In this document: one piece after another, positions 15,221-20,904 of the stretch
How positions within the stretch are numbered: the stretch's first letter is position 1
Layout of the letters: every line of letters begins with the position of its first letter
Origin: W0P28-013 sp963658575
GTDB taxonomy: Bacteria; Bacteroidota; Bacteroidia; Bacteroidales; Paludibacteraceae
Length of the DNA stretch: 20,904 nucleotides
Assembly: GCA_963658575.1 (NCBI GenBank)
Contig: CAVKQB010000037.1
Coordinates: forward strand, 1-20,904
Direction: 5' to 3'
Notes under the pieces: generated by a model
Told to the model about the DNA's origin: nothing
The model's database searches: none
The model's input: the letters and a program-made list of their open reading frames with translations, nothing else
Program-made: the position numbers and the translations under genes

Positions 15221-16372
15221 TCAGATTTTCAACAGATATTTCACTATGCGTTCGCAGGCGTGTCCGTCGCCGTATGGATTGATGGCAGCACTCATCGTTT
15301 GGTAATGTTGCGCATCGTCGAGCAGGCAAGCCACACCCTGCTCTATCTTGGTTTGGTCGGTGCCGACAAGTTGTACTGTGCCAGCCTCCACGGCTTCGGG
15401 GCGTTCGGTAGTGTCGCGCATCACAAGCACAGGCTTGCCCAGCGCAGGTGCCTCCTCCTGCACGCCGCCCGAATCGGTCAGTAACAGATAGGCGTGTTGC
15501 ATCATATACACAAACGGCAGATATTGCAACGGCTCTATCAAAAATATGTTTGGTGCAGCGCCATCGCCCAAAATCTCGGATATGGGTTTGCGCACGTTCG
15601 GATTCAGGTGCATGGGATAGACAAAATCGACCGTCGGATATCGCTCGGCCAAATTCCGAATGGCACGGCAAATATGCCGGAATCCTTCCCCGAAATTTTC
15701 GCGTCGATGCCCTGTGATGAGCACCATTCTCCGATGGTCGGCAAGGCGGCGTGTGTCGTAGCCATTGCGCAATATCTCGTTGGCAGTTCGTTGGCTCAAC
15801 TCGCTATTGGCAGCAAACTGCCCCACTACCCAGTGTAGCGCATCGATGACGGTGTTGCCCGTAACGCAAATTTTGGCATCATCGACCGATTCGTTCAACA
15901 GATTTTGGTGTGCCAATGCCGTCGGGGCAAAGTGGTGTGTGGCTATGCGCCCTGTCAGCCGACGGTTCATCTCTTCAGGCCATGGGCTGTAGATGTTTCC
16001 TGTGCGCAAGCCCGCTTCGACATGTCCTACGGGTATCTGCCGATAAAATGCAGCCAACGCAGCCGCTACCGATGTGGTCGTGTCGCCATGCACAAGCACC
16101 ACATCGGGGCACACGTCGCACAACACCGTCCGCATGCCGAGAAGTATTTTCGACGTGATGTCGTACAAATCTTGGTTCGGACGCATGATGTTCAGGTCGT
16201 AATCGGGCGTTATGCCAAACACCGACAGTACTTGGTCGAGCATTTCGCGGTGTTGCCCCGTAACGCACACCACCGTGCGAAAATCGTCGGGCATCGCCTG
16301 CAACATCTTCACCAAAGGAGCCATTTTGATGGCCTCGGGGCGCGTACCAAACACCAATAGTACCGTTTTCAT
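15221..16372 (-). CDS. wecB: UDP-N-acetylglucosamine 2-epimerase (non-hydrolysing)
   Basis: Interconverts UDP-GlcNAc and UDP-ManNAc in the cytoplasm, supplying ManNAc-type sugars for surface glycans. The 383 residues are the normal length. Signature stretches are FGTRPEAIKMAPLV near the start, HGDTTTSVAAALAAF, HVEAGLRTGNIYSPWPEEMN with the catalytic acidic and His positions, and LTDSGGVQEEAPALGKPVLV followed by RDTTERPEA. A real Shine-Dalgarno, GGAGG (16384-16380), lies 7 nt before the ATG. It is the first gene after the cluster promoter, with a leader of about 70 nt that holds an imperfect AAAACG-GT-CGTTTT inverted repeat. Pyruvylated ManNAc is known in other bacteria, so pairing with the next gene is suggestive only. 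Confidence 0.97.
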   Translation of the reverse strand: MKTVLLVFGTRPEAIKMAPLVKMLQAMPDDFRTVVCVTGQHREMLDQVLSVFGITPDYDLNIMRPNQDLYDITSKILLGMRTVLCDVCPDVVLVHGDTTTSVAAALAAFYRQIPVGHVEAGLRTGNIYSPWPEEMNRRLTGRIATHHFAPTALAHQNLLNESVDDAKICVTGNTVIDALHWVVGQFAANSELSQRTANEILRNGYDTRRLADHRRMVLITGHRRENFGEGFRHICRAIRNLAERYPTVDFVYPMHLNPNVRKPISEILGDGAAPNIFLIEPLQYLPFVYMMQHAYLLLTDSGGVQEEAPALGKPVLVMRDTTERPEAVEAGTVQLVGTDQTKIEQGVACLLDDAQHYQTMSAAINPYGDGHACERIVKYLLKI

Positions 16373-16450
16373 AAAAAAGCCTCCAAATAAAACGACCGTT
16401 TTCGCACAAAAACGCTCCGTGCCGCAAGCCGCAACAGAGCAATCAACCTA

Positions 16451-16481
16451 CAAAAATACGGCTTTTAATTCACATTTGCAA
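16451..16481 (-). promoter_or_regulatory. Main promoter of the polysaccharide cluster
   Basis: TTG (16481-16479), 20 bp, TATTTTTG (16458-16451) on the minus strand fits the Bacteroidota pattern. It follows the terminator of the upstream ATPase gene and precedes wecB. I see no inverted repeats around it that would mark an invertible promoter. Confidence 0.7.
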
Positions 16482-16510
16482 ATAGCACCCAAAAACGCCG
16501 CGCCCAACAC

Positions 16511-16542
16511 AAAAAATCCCACAGAGAACGCATCTCTATGGG
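16511..16542 (-). terminator. Intrinsic terminator of the second DUF4143 gene
   Basis: Minus-strand stem CCCATAGAGA (16542-16533) pairs with TCTCTGTGGG (16527-16518), 10 bp with one T-G wobble, 5-nt loop, then A and TTTTTT (16517-16511). It lies about 32 bp after the ATPase stop and separates it from the wecB promoter. Confidence 0.9.
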
Positions 16543-16573
16543 GTGTAAGGGTTGTTTTTCGCTGTCAGTCCGA

Positions 16574-17881
16574 CTAAACATTTACAAACGCCTCGCCAAA
16601 AATCTCTGCCGCCCATTCGTATACGGGTCTTATCAGTATACGATGACCATCTTTTTCGAACTCTTCGTATGCGTGGTCGGTAAGCAACAACAAATTTTCG
16701 CACTGAGTCTTTTTATTGGCGAGAAGTAGCCCATCTATTTCGCGTTTGCGCGTTTTTTCCAACGCAATGTCATACGAAACTTGTATGCACTGAAGCACTC
16801 TATTGCCGTCGCACACCACAAAATCGCATTCGCCCGAACGCTCTTTCAAGTAGTATATGTCCCAGCCTTCGTTCTTACATTTTCGAAGAATGTGAATAAG
16901 CACAACCGTTTCGAGCCGCCAACCAAGATTTTCGCCCGCGAAAGCGTTGTCGCGCTGGTTCATCAAAGCGACATCAATGGCATAAATTTTTTCGCCAACC
17001 GTACGCACTCTACTTTTCCGAGAGTATTTTTTTACGCCAACAAGTAAATACGCCTCTTTGAGATATTTCAAATAGTTATGAACCGTGTGAACCGATTGGA
17101 AGCCAAACAAGTTTGCCAAGTCGGCACTTGCCGGCACGCAAGGCGATATATTAAGAATGTGATGCGCCAAATTCTCGAATTGTGCGCGATACGATATTTT
17201 GTAACGCTGCTCAATATCGCGTGTCAAAATGTTGTTGAGAAGATTTTTGATGTATGTCTTGCTGTTTTTTATTTGCAACAATTCAGGGAAACCGCCTTGC
17301 TGCAAATAATCGTCGAACGCCTTACGCTGCATGGCAATGCCTTGAGTGGTGCGCCGACGGTAATCGACGCCTTTCATATCGCAGTATTCGCCAAACGAAA
17401 AAGGATACAGTGCGATTTCGCTGCTCCGACCAGTGAGATGCGTTGCCAAATCGTTGCTTAACAATTTGGCGTTACTGCCCGTCAGAATCACATGCATTCC
17501 TGTGCGCAAAAGTCGATTAACAAAGAGCGGCCAACTATCGACATTCTGAATCTCGTCGAGAAAGATATGCTCAAATTTTTCGTAAATTTTGTAAAGCACC
17601 TCCAGAACATCGTTCAACTGATTAACGCCCAACGTAGCCAATCGCTCATCGTCGAAATCGACATAAGCAAACCGAACTTTTGCCCTTACAAGTGTCTGCA
17701 AACACAAGGTCGATTTTCCACTACGCCGCACGCCTATCACCACCTGCGCCTGCGGACTGTTCAAGTCTACAAGATTTTCTTCGCTACGAACACACAAATG
17801 CCGTCGCGCACGATTCTCTATCTCGATCTTTTGGTCGCTTAATACAACCTCAAGCGTCCTTTTGTCTATTGGCTCATTCAT
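16574..17881 (-). CDS. AAA ATPase with C-terminal DUF4143
   Basis: A 435-residue member of the same broad ATPase group as 7441-8628 but clearly divergent from it. Walker A is GVRRSGKST (50-58) and Walker B HIFLDE (105-110), followed by LTGSNAKLLSNDLATHLTGR. The middle has a winged-helix-like stretch (SADLANLFGFQSVHTVHNYL). The C-terminal domain ends with YYLKERSGECDFVVCDGNRV and CIQVSYDI, where the basic residue expected of a nuclease-like ExK core is not seen. Role unknown; DNA-related or mobile functions have been guessed for the family. It is a single-gene unit: promoter at about 17908-17915, four 32-bp repeats upstream, strong terminator downstream. It has no visible link to ribH or the glycan genes. 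Confidence 0.9.
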   Translation of the reverse strand: MNEPIDKRTLEVVLSDQKIEIENRARRHLCVRSEENLVDLNSPQAQVVIGVRRSGKSTLCLQTLVRAKVRFAYVDFDDERLATLGVNQLNDVLEVLYKIYEKFEHIFLDEIQNVDSWPLFVNRLLRTGMHVILTGSNAKLLSNDLATHLTGRSSEIALYPFSFGEYCDMKGVDYRRRTTQGIAMQRKAFDDYLQQGGFPELLQIKNSKTYIKNLLNNILTRDIEQRYKISYRAQFENLAHHILNISPCVPASADLANLFGFQSVHTVHNYLKYLKEAYLLVGVKKYSRKSRVRTVGEKIYAIDVALMNQRDNAFAGENLGWRLETVVLIHILRKCKNEGWDIYYLKERSGECDFVVCDGNRVLQCIQVSYDIALEKTRKREIDGLLLANKKTQCENLLLLTDHAYEEFEKDGHRILIRPVYEWAAEIFGEAFVNV

Positions 17882-17907
17882 TGGCTTTGCACTTTTGAAT
17901 TATGCCG

Positions 17908-17915
17908 CAAATTTA
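17908..17915 (-). promoter_or_regulatory. Probable -7 box of the second DUF4143 gene
   Basis: TAAATTTG on the minus strand, 26 bp before the ATG at 17881, fits TAnnTTTG. At 19-20 bp upstream the sequence is GCG/CGT, which is the edge of the first 32-bp repeat unit, so the -33 box is poor. A weak core with repeats directly behind it would suit an activator-dependent promoter. Confidence 0.5.
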
Positions 17916-17933
17916 CAAAAAAAATCAAAACAA

Positions 17934-18061
17934 AACGCCTTATTTTGCATATTTTTGCAAATCAGAACGCCTTATTTTACACATTTCGACGATTCAGAAC
18001 GCCTTATTTTGCATATTTTGGCAATCCAGAACGCCTTATTTTACATGTTTTTGGGGATTCG
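17934..18061 (-). repeat. 32-bp tandem array upstream of the second DUF4143 gene
   Basis: The plus-strand core AACGCCTTATTTT recurs at 17934, 17966, 17998 and 18030, exactly 32 bp apart, with more variable 19-bp remainders usually ending in CAG. The array begins 2 bp after the ribH stop (18064) and ends at the -33 position of the ATPase promoter. The 32-bp period is about three helical turns. The strand given is that of the gene it precedes. Confidence 0.9.
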
Positions 18062-18063
18062 GC

Positions 18064-18561
18064 TCAAAACAGGTTGGCCATTTTTATGGCGGTAATGGCT
18101 CCCTCGATGCCTTTGTTGCCCAGCGCACCGCCAGCGCGGTCGAGTGCCTGCTGCATCGTGTTGGTTGTGAGCACGCTGAACACAATCGGCACACGGCATT
18201 TTTCGTCGGCATTGAGCGCGGTGATGCCCTGTGTTACGCCGCGGCACACAAAATCGAAGTGCGGCGTGTCGCCCTGAATCACGCAGCCGATGACGATGAC
18301 CGCATTCACCGACGACTGCTCGCGCAGTATCATTTTCGCGCCAAACGTCAGTTCGAACGTGCCGGGCACGTGCTTCACCGTGATGTTTTCGCGCTGCACG
18401 CCGTTTTCTATCAAGGCATCTATCGCGCCGTCGAGCAGACGATACGTTACATTGTCGTTCCAGTCGGCCACGACGATGGCGTAATGCTGGTTGCGCACCT
18501 CCTGCCTATCGGGCATCGCCGAGGCATCGTAGTCGCTCAAATTATGAAATTTTGTTGCCAT
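18064..18561 (-). CDS. ribH: 6,7-dimethyl-8-ribityllumazine synthase
   Basis: Catalyses the penultimate riboflavin step, joining 5-amino-6-ribitylaminouracil with 3,4-dihydroxy-2-butanone 4-phosphate; assembles into pentamers or capsids in the cytoplasm. 165 residues, normal length with a short N-terminal extension. Key stretches are VVADWNDNVT, VPGTFEL (65-71, substrate loop) and GCVIQGDTPHFDFV with catalytic H101, then GGALGNKGIEGA. The gene follows a TPR protein gene, an arrangement I associate with Bacteroidales, but here a 329-bp repeat-filled gap and a possible terminator separate them. No TAnnTTTG promoter is visible in that gap. I see no FMN-riboswitch-like leader. Confidence 0.97.
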   Translation of the reverse strand: MATKFHNLSDYDASAMPDRQEVRNQHYAIVVADWNDNVTYRLLDGAIDALIENGVQRENITVKHVPGTFELTFGAKMILREQSSVNAVIVIGCVIQGDTPHFDFVCRGVTQGITALNADEKCRVPIVFSVLTTNTMQQALDRAGGALGNKGIEGAITAIKMANLF

Positions 18562-18587
18562 ATTTTTTTAGTGAGTTGTTAGCAGTG

Positions 18588-18643
18588 AGAAATTAGAAAT
18601 TAGAAATTAGAAATTAGAAGTTAGGAGTTAGGAGTGAGGAGTT
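18588..18643. repeat. Heptamer tandem repeat upstream of ribH
   Basis: Eight consecutive 7-mers: AGAAATT four times, then AGAAGTT, AGGAGTT, AGGAGTG, AGGAGTT. The gradual change along the array suggests expansion by slippage. It starts 27 bp before the ribH ATG, within the 329-bp gap 18562-18890, which holds no gene I can support. Confidence 0.9.
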
Positions 18644-18661
18644 GTTTTAATTGACAATTTT

Positions 18662-18693
18662 GGTTATTTGGTTATTTGGTTATTTGATGATTT
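18662..18693. repeat. GGTTATTT 8-mer repeat
   Basis: Three exact copies of GGTTATTT and a variant GATGATTT. The same triple occurs at 20825-20848 upstream of miaA, and a degenerate relative is near 2965-2985 upstream of mutS. Confidence 0.85.
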
Positions 18694-18703
18694 GGGTAAT
18701 TTT

Positions 18704-18800
18704 CTTTGCTCTTTGCTCTTTGCTCTTTGCTCTTTGTTCTCTCACCTATAACCTATAACCTTTTGTCTTGCTACTTGCTACTTGTATCTTGCTACTAATT
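18704..18800. repeat. Composite heptamer cassette, copy B
   Basis: Heptamer runs CTTTGCT, ACCTATA and TGCTACT follow in the same order and strand as at 3043-3139. It is followed by AT-rich TTCTTAATTCTAAA repeats up to 18826. Confidence 0.85.
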
Positions 18801-18833
18801 CTTAATTCTAAATTCTTAATTCTAAACTAAAAA

Positions 18834-18864
18834 GAAAGCCGTTTCAGACACAAGCCCAAAACGG
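18834..18864 (-). terminator. Probable intrinsic terminator of the TPR gene
   Basis: On the minus strand CCGTTT (18864-18859) pairs with AAACGG (18844-18839) around a 14-nt loop, followed by CTTTCTTTTT. It lies 27 bp after the TPR stop. The stem is short and the loop large, so strength is doubtful. Confidence 0.5.
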
Positions 18865-18890
18865 TTTTCAAGTCTATTTTTCAGGCTCGT

Positions 18891-19577
18891 TTACTTAGCC
18901 AGCGCATTGGCGCGGTCGATGTATTTGTCGATATCGACGGCCTCTTGCGATTGAAAATAGGTATTTTTGATGGCGGTGTACGCTTTGACGGCCTTGTCGT
19001 ATTTGCCCATTTTCTCGTAAGCCAAGCCCGCTTTTTTCAAGGCTTTCGGAGCGATGAGCAGATTTTCGCGTTTCGTAGCCTTTTCGAAGCATTTCACGGC
19101 CTTTTCGTACTCGTCGAGTTGCACGTAGCAGTCGCCCTGCAACATTTTGGCGGCCGGAGCGAGGTTCACCGAGCGGTTATCGACCTTTTTCAGATAGTCG
19201 GCGGCCTCTTGGTATTCGCCCAAGTTGTAGGCGCACACGCCAGCGTAGTACGATGCCAATTCGGCAACAGCGGTCATGCTGTATTCATCGACGATGGTAG
19301 CAAAGCCAGCGAGCGTGGTGTCGCCGCGCAGTGCCAATTCGTACTGGTCGTTTTCGAATGCGGCCACGGCCGGAAGCATGGCTTCTTGCGCCTCGGCATT
19401 TTTCGGAATCAGATGGTAGGTGCGAAAGAGTATGATCGATACTCCAACCACAACCGCGATGCCCACACCGATGAGCAATTGTTTGCGGTATTTCTCGATG
19501 AATGCTTCGGATTTGCTCAACGCTTCCTGCACACTTTCCATTTTTACGTCTTCGTCTTGTTTTTTCGTTTTAGCCAT
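18891..19577 (-). CDS. Membrane-anchored tetratricopeptide repeat protein
   Basis: 228 residues: a charged N-terminus (MAKTKKQDEDVKMES), one membrane helix at about 34-52 (QLLIGVGIAVVVGVSIIL), then a soluble region that should face the periplasm. From about 100 it has TPR helices, for example AGVCAYNLGEYQEAADYLKK, GDCYVQLDEYEKAVKCFEKA and GLAYEKMGKYDKAVKAYTAI. The layout is like YfgM-type proteins, which bind chaperones or the Sec machinery, but a specific partner cannot be read here. Own promoter at 19656-19686. Located just upstream of ribH, an arrangement I associate with Bacteroidales. Confidence 0.9.
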   Translation of the reverse strand: MAKTKKQDEDVKMESVQEALSKSEAFIEKYRKQLLIGVGIAVVVGVSIILFRTYHLIPKNAEAQEAMLPAVAAFENDQYELALRGDTTLAGFATIVDEYSMTAVAELASYYAGVCAYNLGEYQEAADYLKKVDNRSVNLAPAAKMLQGDCYVQLDEYEKAVKCFEKATKRENLLIAPKALKKAGLAYEKMGKYDKAVKAYTAIKNTYFQSQEAVDIDKYIDRANALAK

Positions 19578-19655
19578 AATTGCCTGATTATTAAACTTTT
19601 ATCAAACTTTTTCGAGGGCAACATCACGCCTTGCGGCCATTGCGCTACCAATTTG

Positions 19656-19686
19656 CAAAGATAGCATTTTTTTTGACAACAGCCAA
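19656..19686 (-). promoter_or_regulatory. Promoter of the TPR gene
   Basis: TTG (19686-19684), 20 bp, TATCTTTG (19663-19656) on the minus strand, in the 141-bp gap after miaA. Full match to the Bacteroidota pattern. Confidence 0.75.
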
Positions 19687-19718
19687 TTTCTGCCAATTAT
19701 TTTTGCAAAAGCGACAAA

Positions 19719-20678
19719 TTACTCTTCCCGAAGCCACAATTTCTCGACAAACGCAACCTTTTCTTCCACCGGCCAAGTGGCATCGAGCCAATGAATGGTG
19801 AAACCACGCCGCTCCATGCCGCGAAACCATGTCATCTGGCGTTTGGCAAACTGGTGTATCGCCGTTTCGAGTTGCGCCACCATCGCATCGTAAGTCAAAG
19901 TTCCTGTCAGATAGAGAGTTACAAATTTGTATTCCAAACCGTAGTAGGTCAGATTTTCGGGCGGAATGCCGGCGTGCAACAGATTCGCCACCTCGTCGAT
20001 CATGCCCGCGTTCAACCGTTGATGCAGGCGTTCGGTGATTTTTTGGCGGCGCAGTTCGCGGTCGATGCTCACCCCGACGATGAGCGGGCGCAGACGCTCT
20101 CCTTGCGGCTGCATTTCGGGGTGCCGACGGCTGTAATCGGCTATTTCGATGGCACGAATGGCGCGTTTGGGTGTGTCGATGTCGGTGGTGTTGTGCAACG
20201 TTTTGTAGCCGCGCAGCAGTTCGGCGAGTTCGGGCAGCGTTTTGTCCGCCAAGGCGGCACGCAGTTCAGCGTTTTCGGGCACGGCCACCAGTTGGTAACC
20301 GCCCAACACGGCCTCGATGTAGAGCCCTGTGCCGCCGCACAAAATCGGCGTTTTGTGGCGCGCGACAATCGTTTGGTAGGCGGCGGCAAAATCGCGTTGG
20401 TATTCGAAGAGGTTGTATTTGTAGCCAGCATCGGCAATGTCGATGAGGTGATACGGCACTGCCCGACCGTCGGCGGTGTATTCGGCCAAATCTTTGCCGG
20501 TGCCGATGTCCATGCCGCGATAGACCTGCCGCGAGTCGGCACTGACGATTTCGCCGTCGAGTTGTGCGGCCACAGCCACTGCCAAAGCGGTTTTGCCCGA
20601 TGCCGTCGGGCCGAGAATGGTCAGTATGTTGTACTCGTTTTCCACCGTTTGTGCCTTCGCTCGAAAAAGAACATCCAA
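19719..20678 (-). CDS. miaA: tRNA dimethylallyltransferase MiaA
   Basis: Adds a dimethylallyl group to N6 of A37 in tRNAs that read codons beginning with U. Up to 319 residues, a normal length. Walker A-like GPTASGKT is at 23-30, then SADSRQVYRGMDIGTGK, HLIDI, CGGTGLYIEA and KRAIRAIEI, and near the end ITERLHQRLNAGMIDEV and YGLEYKF. No in-frame ATG lies between the upstream stop and the P-loop. The frame can start at TTG 20678 or at GTG 20645 (giving ENEYNILTILGPTASGKT after the initiator). TTG 20678 lies inside a 12-bp hairpin followed by a T-rich run, which favours GTG 20645, where the distance to the P-loop is also more usual for MiaA. The family and function are certain; the start is not. 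Confidence 0.95.
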   Translation of the reverse strand: MDVLFRAKAQTVENEYNILTILGPTASGKTALAVAVAAQLDGEIVSADSRQVYRGMDIGTGKDLAEYTADGRAVPYHLIDIADAGYKYNLFEYQRDFAAAYQTIVARHKTPILCGGTGLYIEAVLGGYQLVAVPENAELRAALADKTLPELAELLRGYKTLHNTTDIDTPKRAIRAIEIADYSRRHPEMQPQGERLRPLIVGVSIDRELRRQKITERLHQRLNAGMIDEVANLLHAGIPPENLTYYGLEYKFVTLYLTGTLTYDAMVAQLETAIHQFAKRQMTWFRGMERRGFTIHWLDATWPVEEKVAFVEKLWLREE

Positions 20679-20699
20679 AAGCGCAAACGCCCTTGGATG
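20663..20699 (-). terminator. Hairpin with T-rich tail at the miaA start
   Basis: On the minus strand CATCCAAGGGCG (20699-20688) pairs with CGCTTTTGGATG (20683-20672), 12 bp with two G-T wobbles and a 4-nt loop, then TTCTTTTT. It looks like an intrinsic terminator of something upstream, or a leader hairpin of miaA. It covers the TTG start candidate at 20678. Confidence 0.6.
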
Positions 20700-20726
20700 C
20701 CCTGCTTAACCATTTTTTATCAGAAT

Positions 20727-20848
20727 TTGTTTCGTGCTGCGCACGGTTTTTAAGTTTATTTGAAGATTTGAAAATTTGAAGATTTGAAGATTGTTTCTTG
20801 TGCTGCGCACGTTTCTAAGTTTCTGGTTATTTGGTTATTTGGTTATTT
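20727..20848. repeat. Repeat mosaic upstream of miaA
   Basis: Two copies of a 31-32-bp element (20727-20757 and 20791-20822), each centred on the near-palindrome GTGCTGCGCAC, flank four 8-mers of the GAAGATTT type (20762-20793). Three GGTTATTT units (20825-20848) follow. A third, weaker CGCTGCGCGCAT lies at 20864-20875. I see no gene in 20700-20904. Confidence 0.8.
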
Positions 20849-20904
20849 GAAAAATTCTTAATTCGCTGCGCGCATTTTTTCTACGCTCGGCATAGTTCAA
20901 ACAA

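Noticed and set aside
16373..16510. Invertible capsule promoter as in Bacteroides
   Set aside because: I found no pair of inverted repeats flanking the wecB promoter and no invertase gene in the window.
17934..18061. CRISPR array
   Set aside because: The conserved part is only about 13 bp and the rest is partly alike between units, so there are no repeat-spacer boundaries. No cas genes are present. It is better described as a tandem repeat.
17902..18582. 226-codon plus-strand ORF across the 32-bp repeats and ribH
   Set aside because: The repeats translate to a pseudo-repetitive peptide and the rest is antisense to ribH. A 32-bp period would shift frame in each unit, which does not suit a protein repeat.
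19791..20753. 320-codon plus-strand ORF antisense to miaA
   Set aside because: Shadow of a clear MiaA gene; no domain and no promoter on that strand.

Overview
The window looks like a chromosomal segment of a Bacteroidota, most likely Bacteroidales, genome. The reasons are: at least seven sites fit the phylum's unusual sigma-factor promoter (TTG-like -33 box, 19-20 bp, then TAnnTTTG); Shine-Dalgarno sequences are mostly weak; MutS has the GPNMAGKSA Walker A variant; and the core genes are MutS, a membrane-anchored TPR protein, RibH and MiaA. Every gene I accept is on the minus strand, so transcription runs from high to low coordinates.

Right side (20904 down to 18064): a repeat-rich non-coding stretch, then miaA (tRNA dimethylallyltransferase, with no ATG start), a one-TM TPR protein with its own promoter, a repeat-filled gap, and ribH (lumazine synthase). 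Next comes an AAA/DUF4143 ATPase gene (16574-17881). It has four exact-period 32-bp repeats upstream and a strong terminator downstream.

Middle (16372 down to 5712): a surface-polysaccharide cluster read from a good promoter at 16451-16481. In order it has wecB (UDP-GlcNAc 2-epimerase), a polysaccharide pyruvyl transferase broken at a G11 tract, a nitroreductase-family protein, a GT32-type glycosyltransferase, a GT-C/GT39-like membrane protein, a GT4 glycosyltransferase and a FemAB-like acyltransferase. A second AAA/DUF4143 gene (7441-8628) follows, carrying its own promoter and a 22-bp repeat array, and it interrupts the cluster. The cluster then resumes with a hexapeptide-repeat acetyltransferase broken at a G10 tract and a DUF354 glycosyltransferase-like protein, and ends at a strong terminator (5664-5690). 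WecB would supply ManNAc-type precursor, the transferases assemble the glycan, and the pyruvyl and acetyl transferases decorate it. Both decorating enzymes are exactly one G out of frame, which suggests phase-variable (or mis-sequenced) glycan decoration.

Left side (5634 down to 1): a two-gene operon with its own promoter (polysaccharide-deacetylase-like protein, then a polyprenyl-phosphate sugar transferase that could start the glycan), a repeat-rich gap, mutS, and finally a promoter followed by a foldable RNA of about 180 nt or more that resembles 6S-type RNA in outline.

The observations most worth following are the two poly-G tracts, the 82-bp duplication of the acetyltransferase start on either side of the DUF4143 gene, the exact-period repeat arrays in front of both DUF4143 genes, the composite 7/8-mer intergenic cassettes, and the RNA next to mutS.
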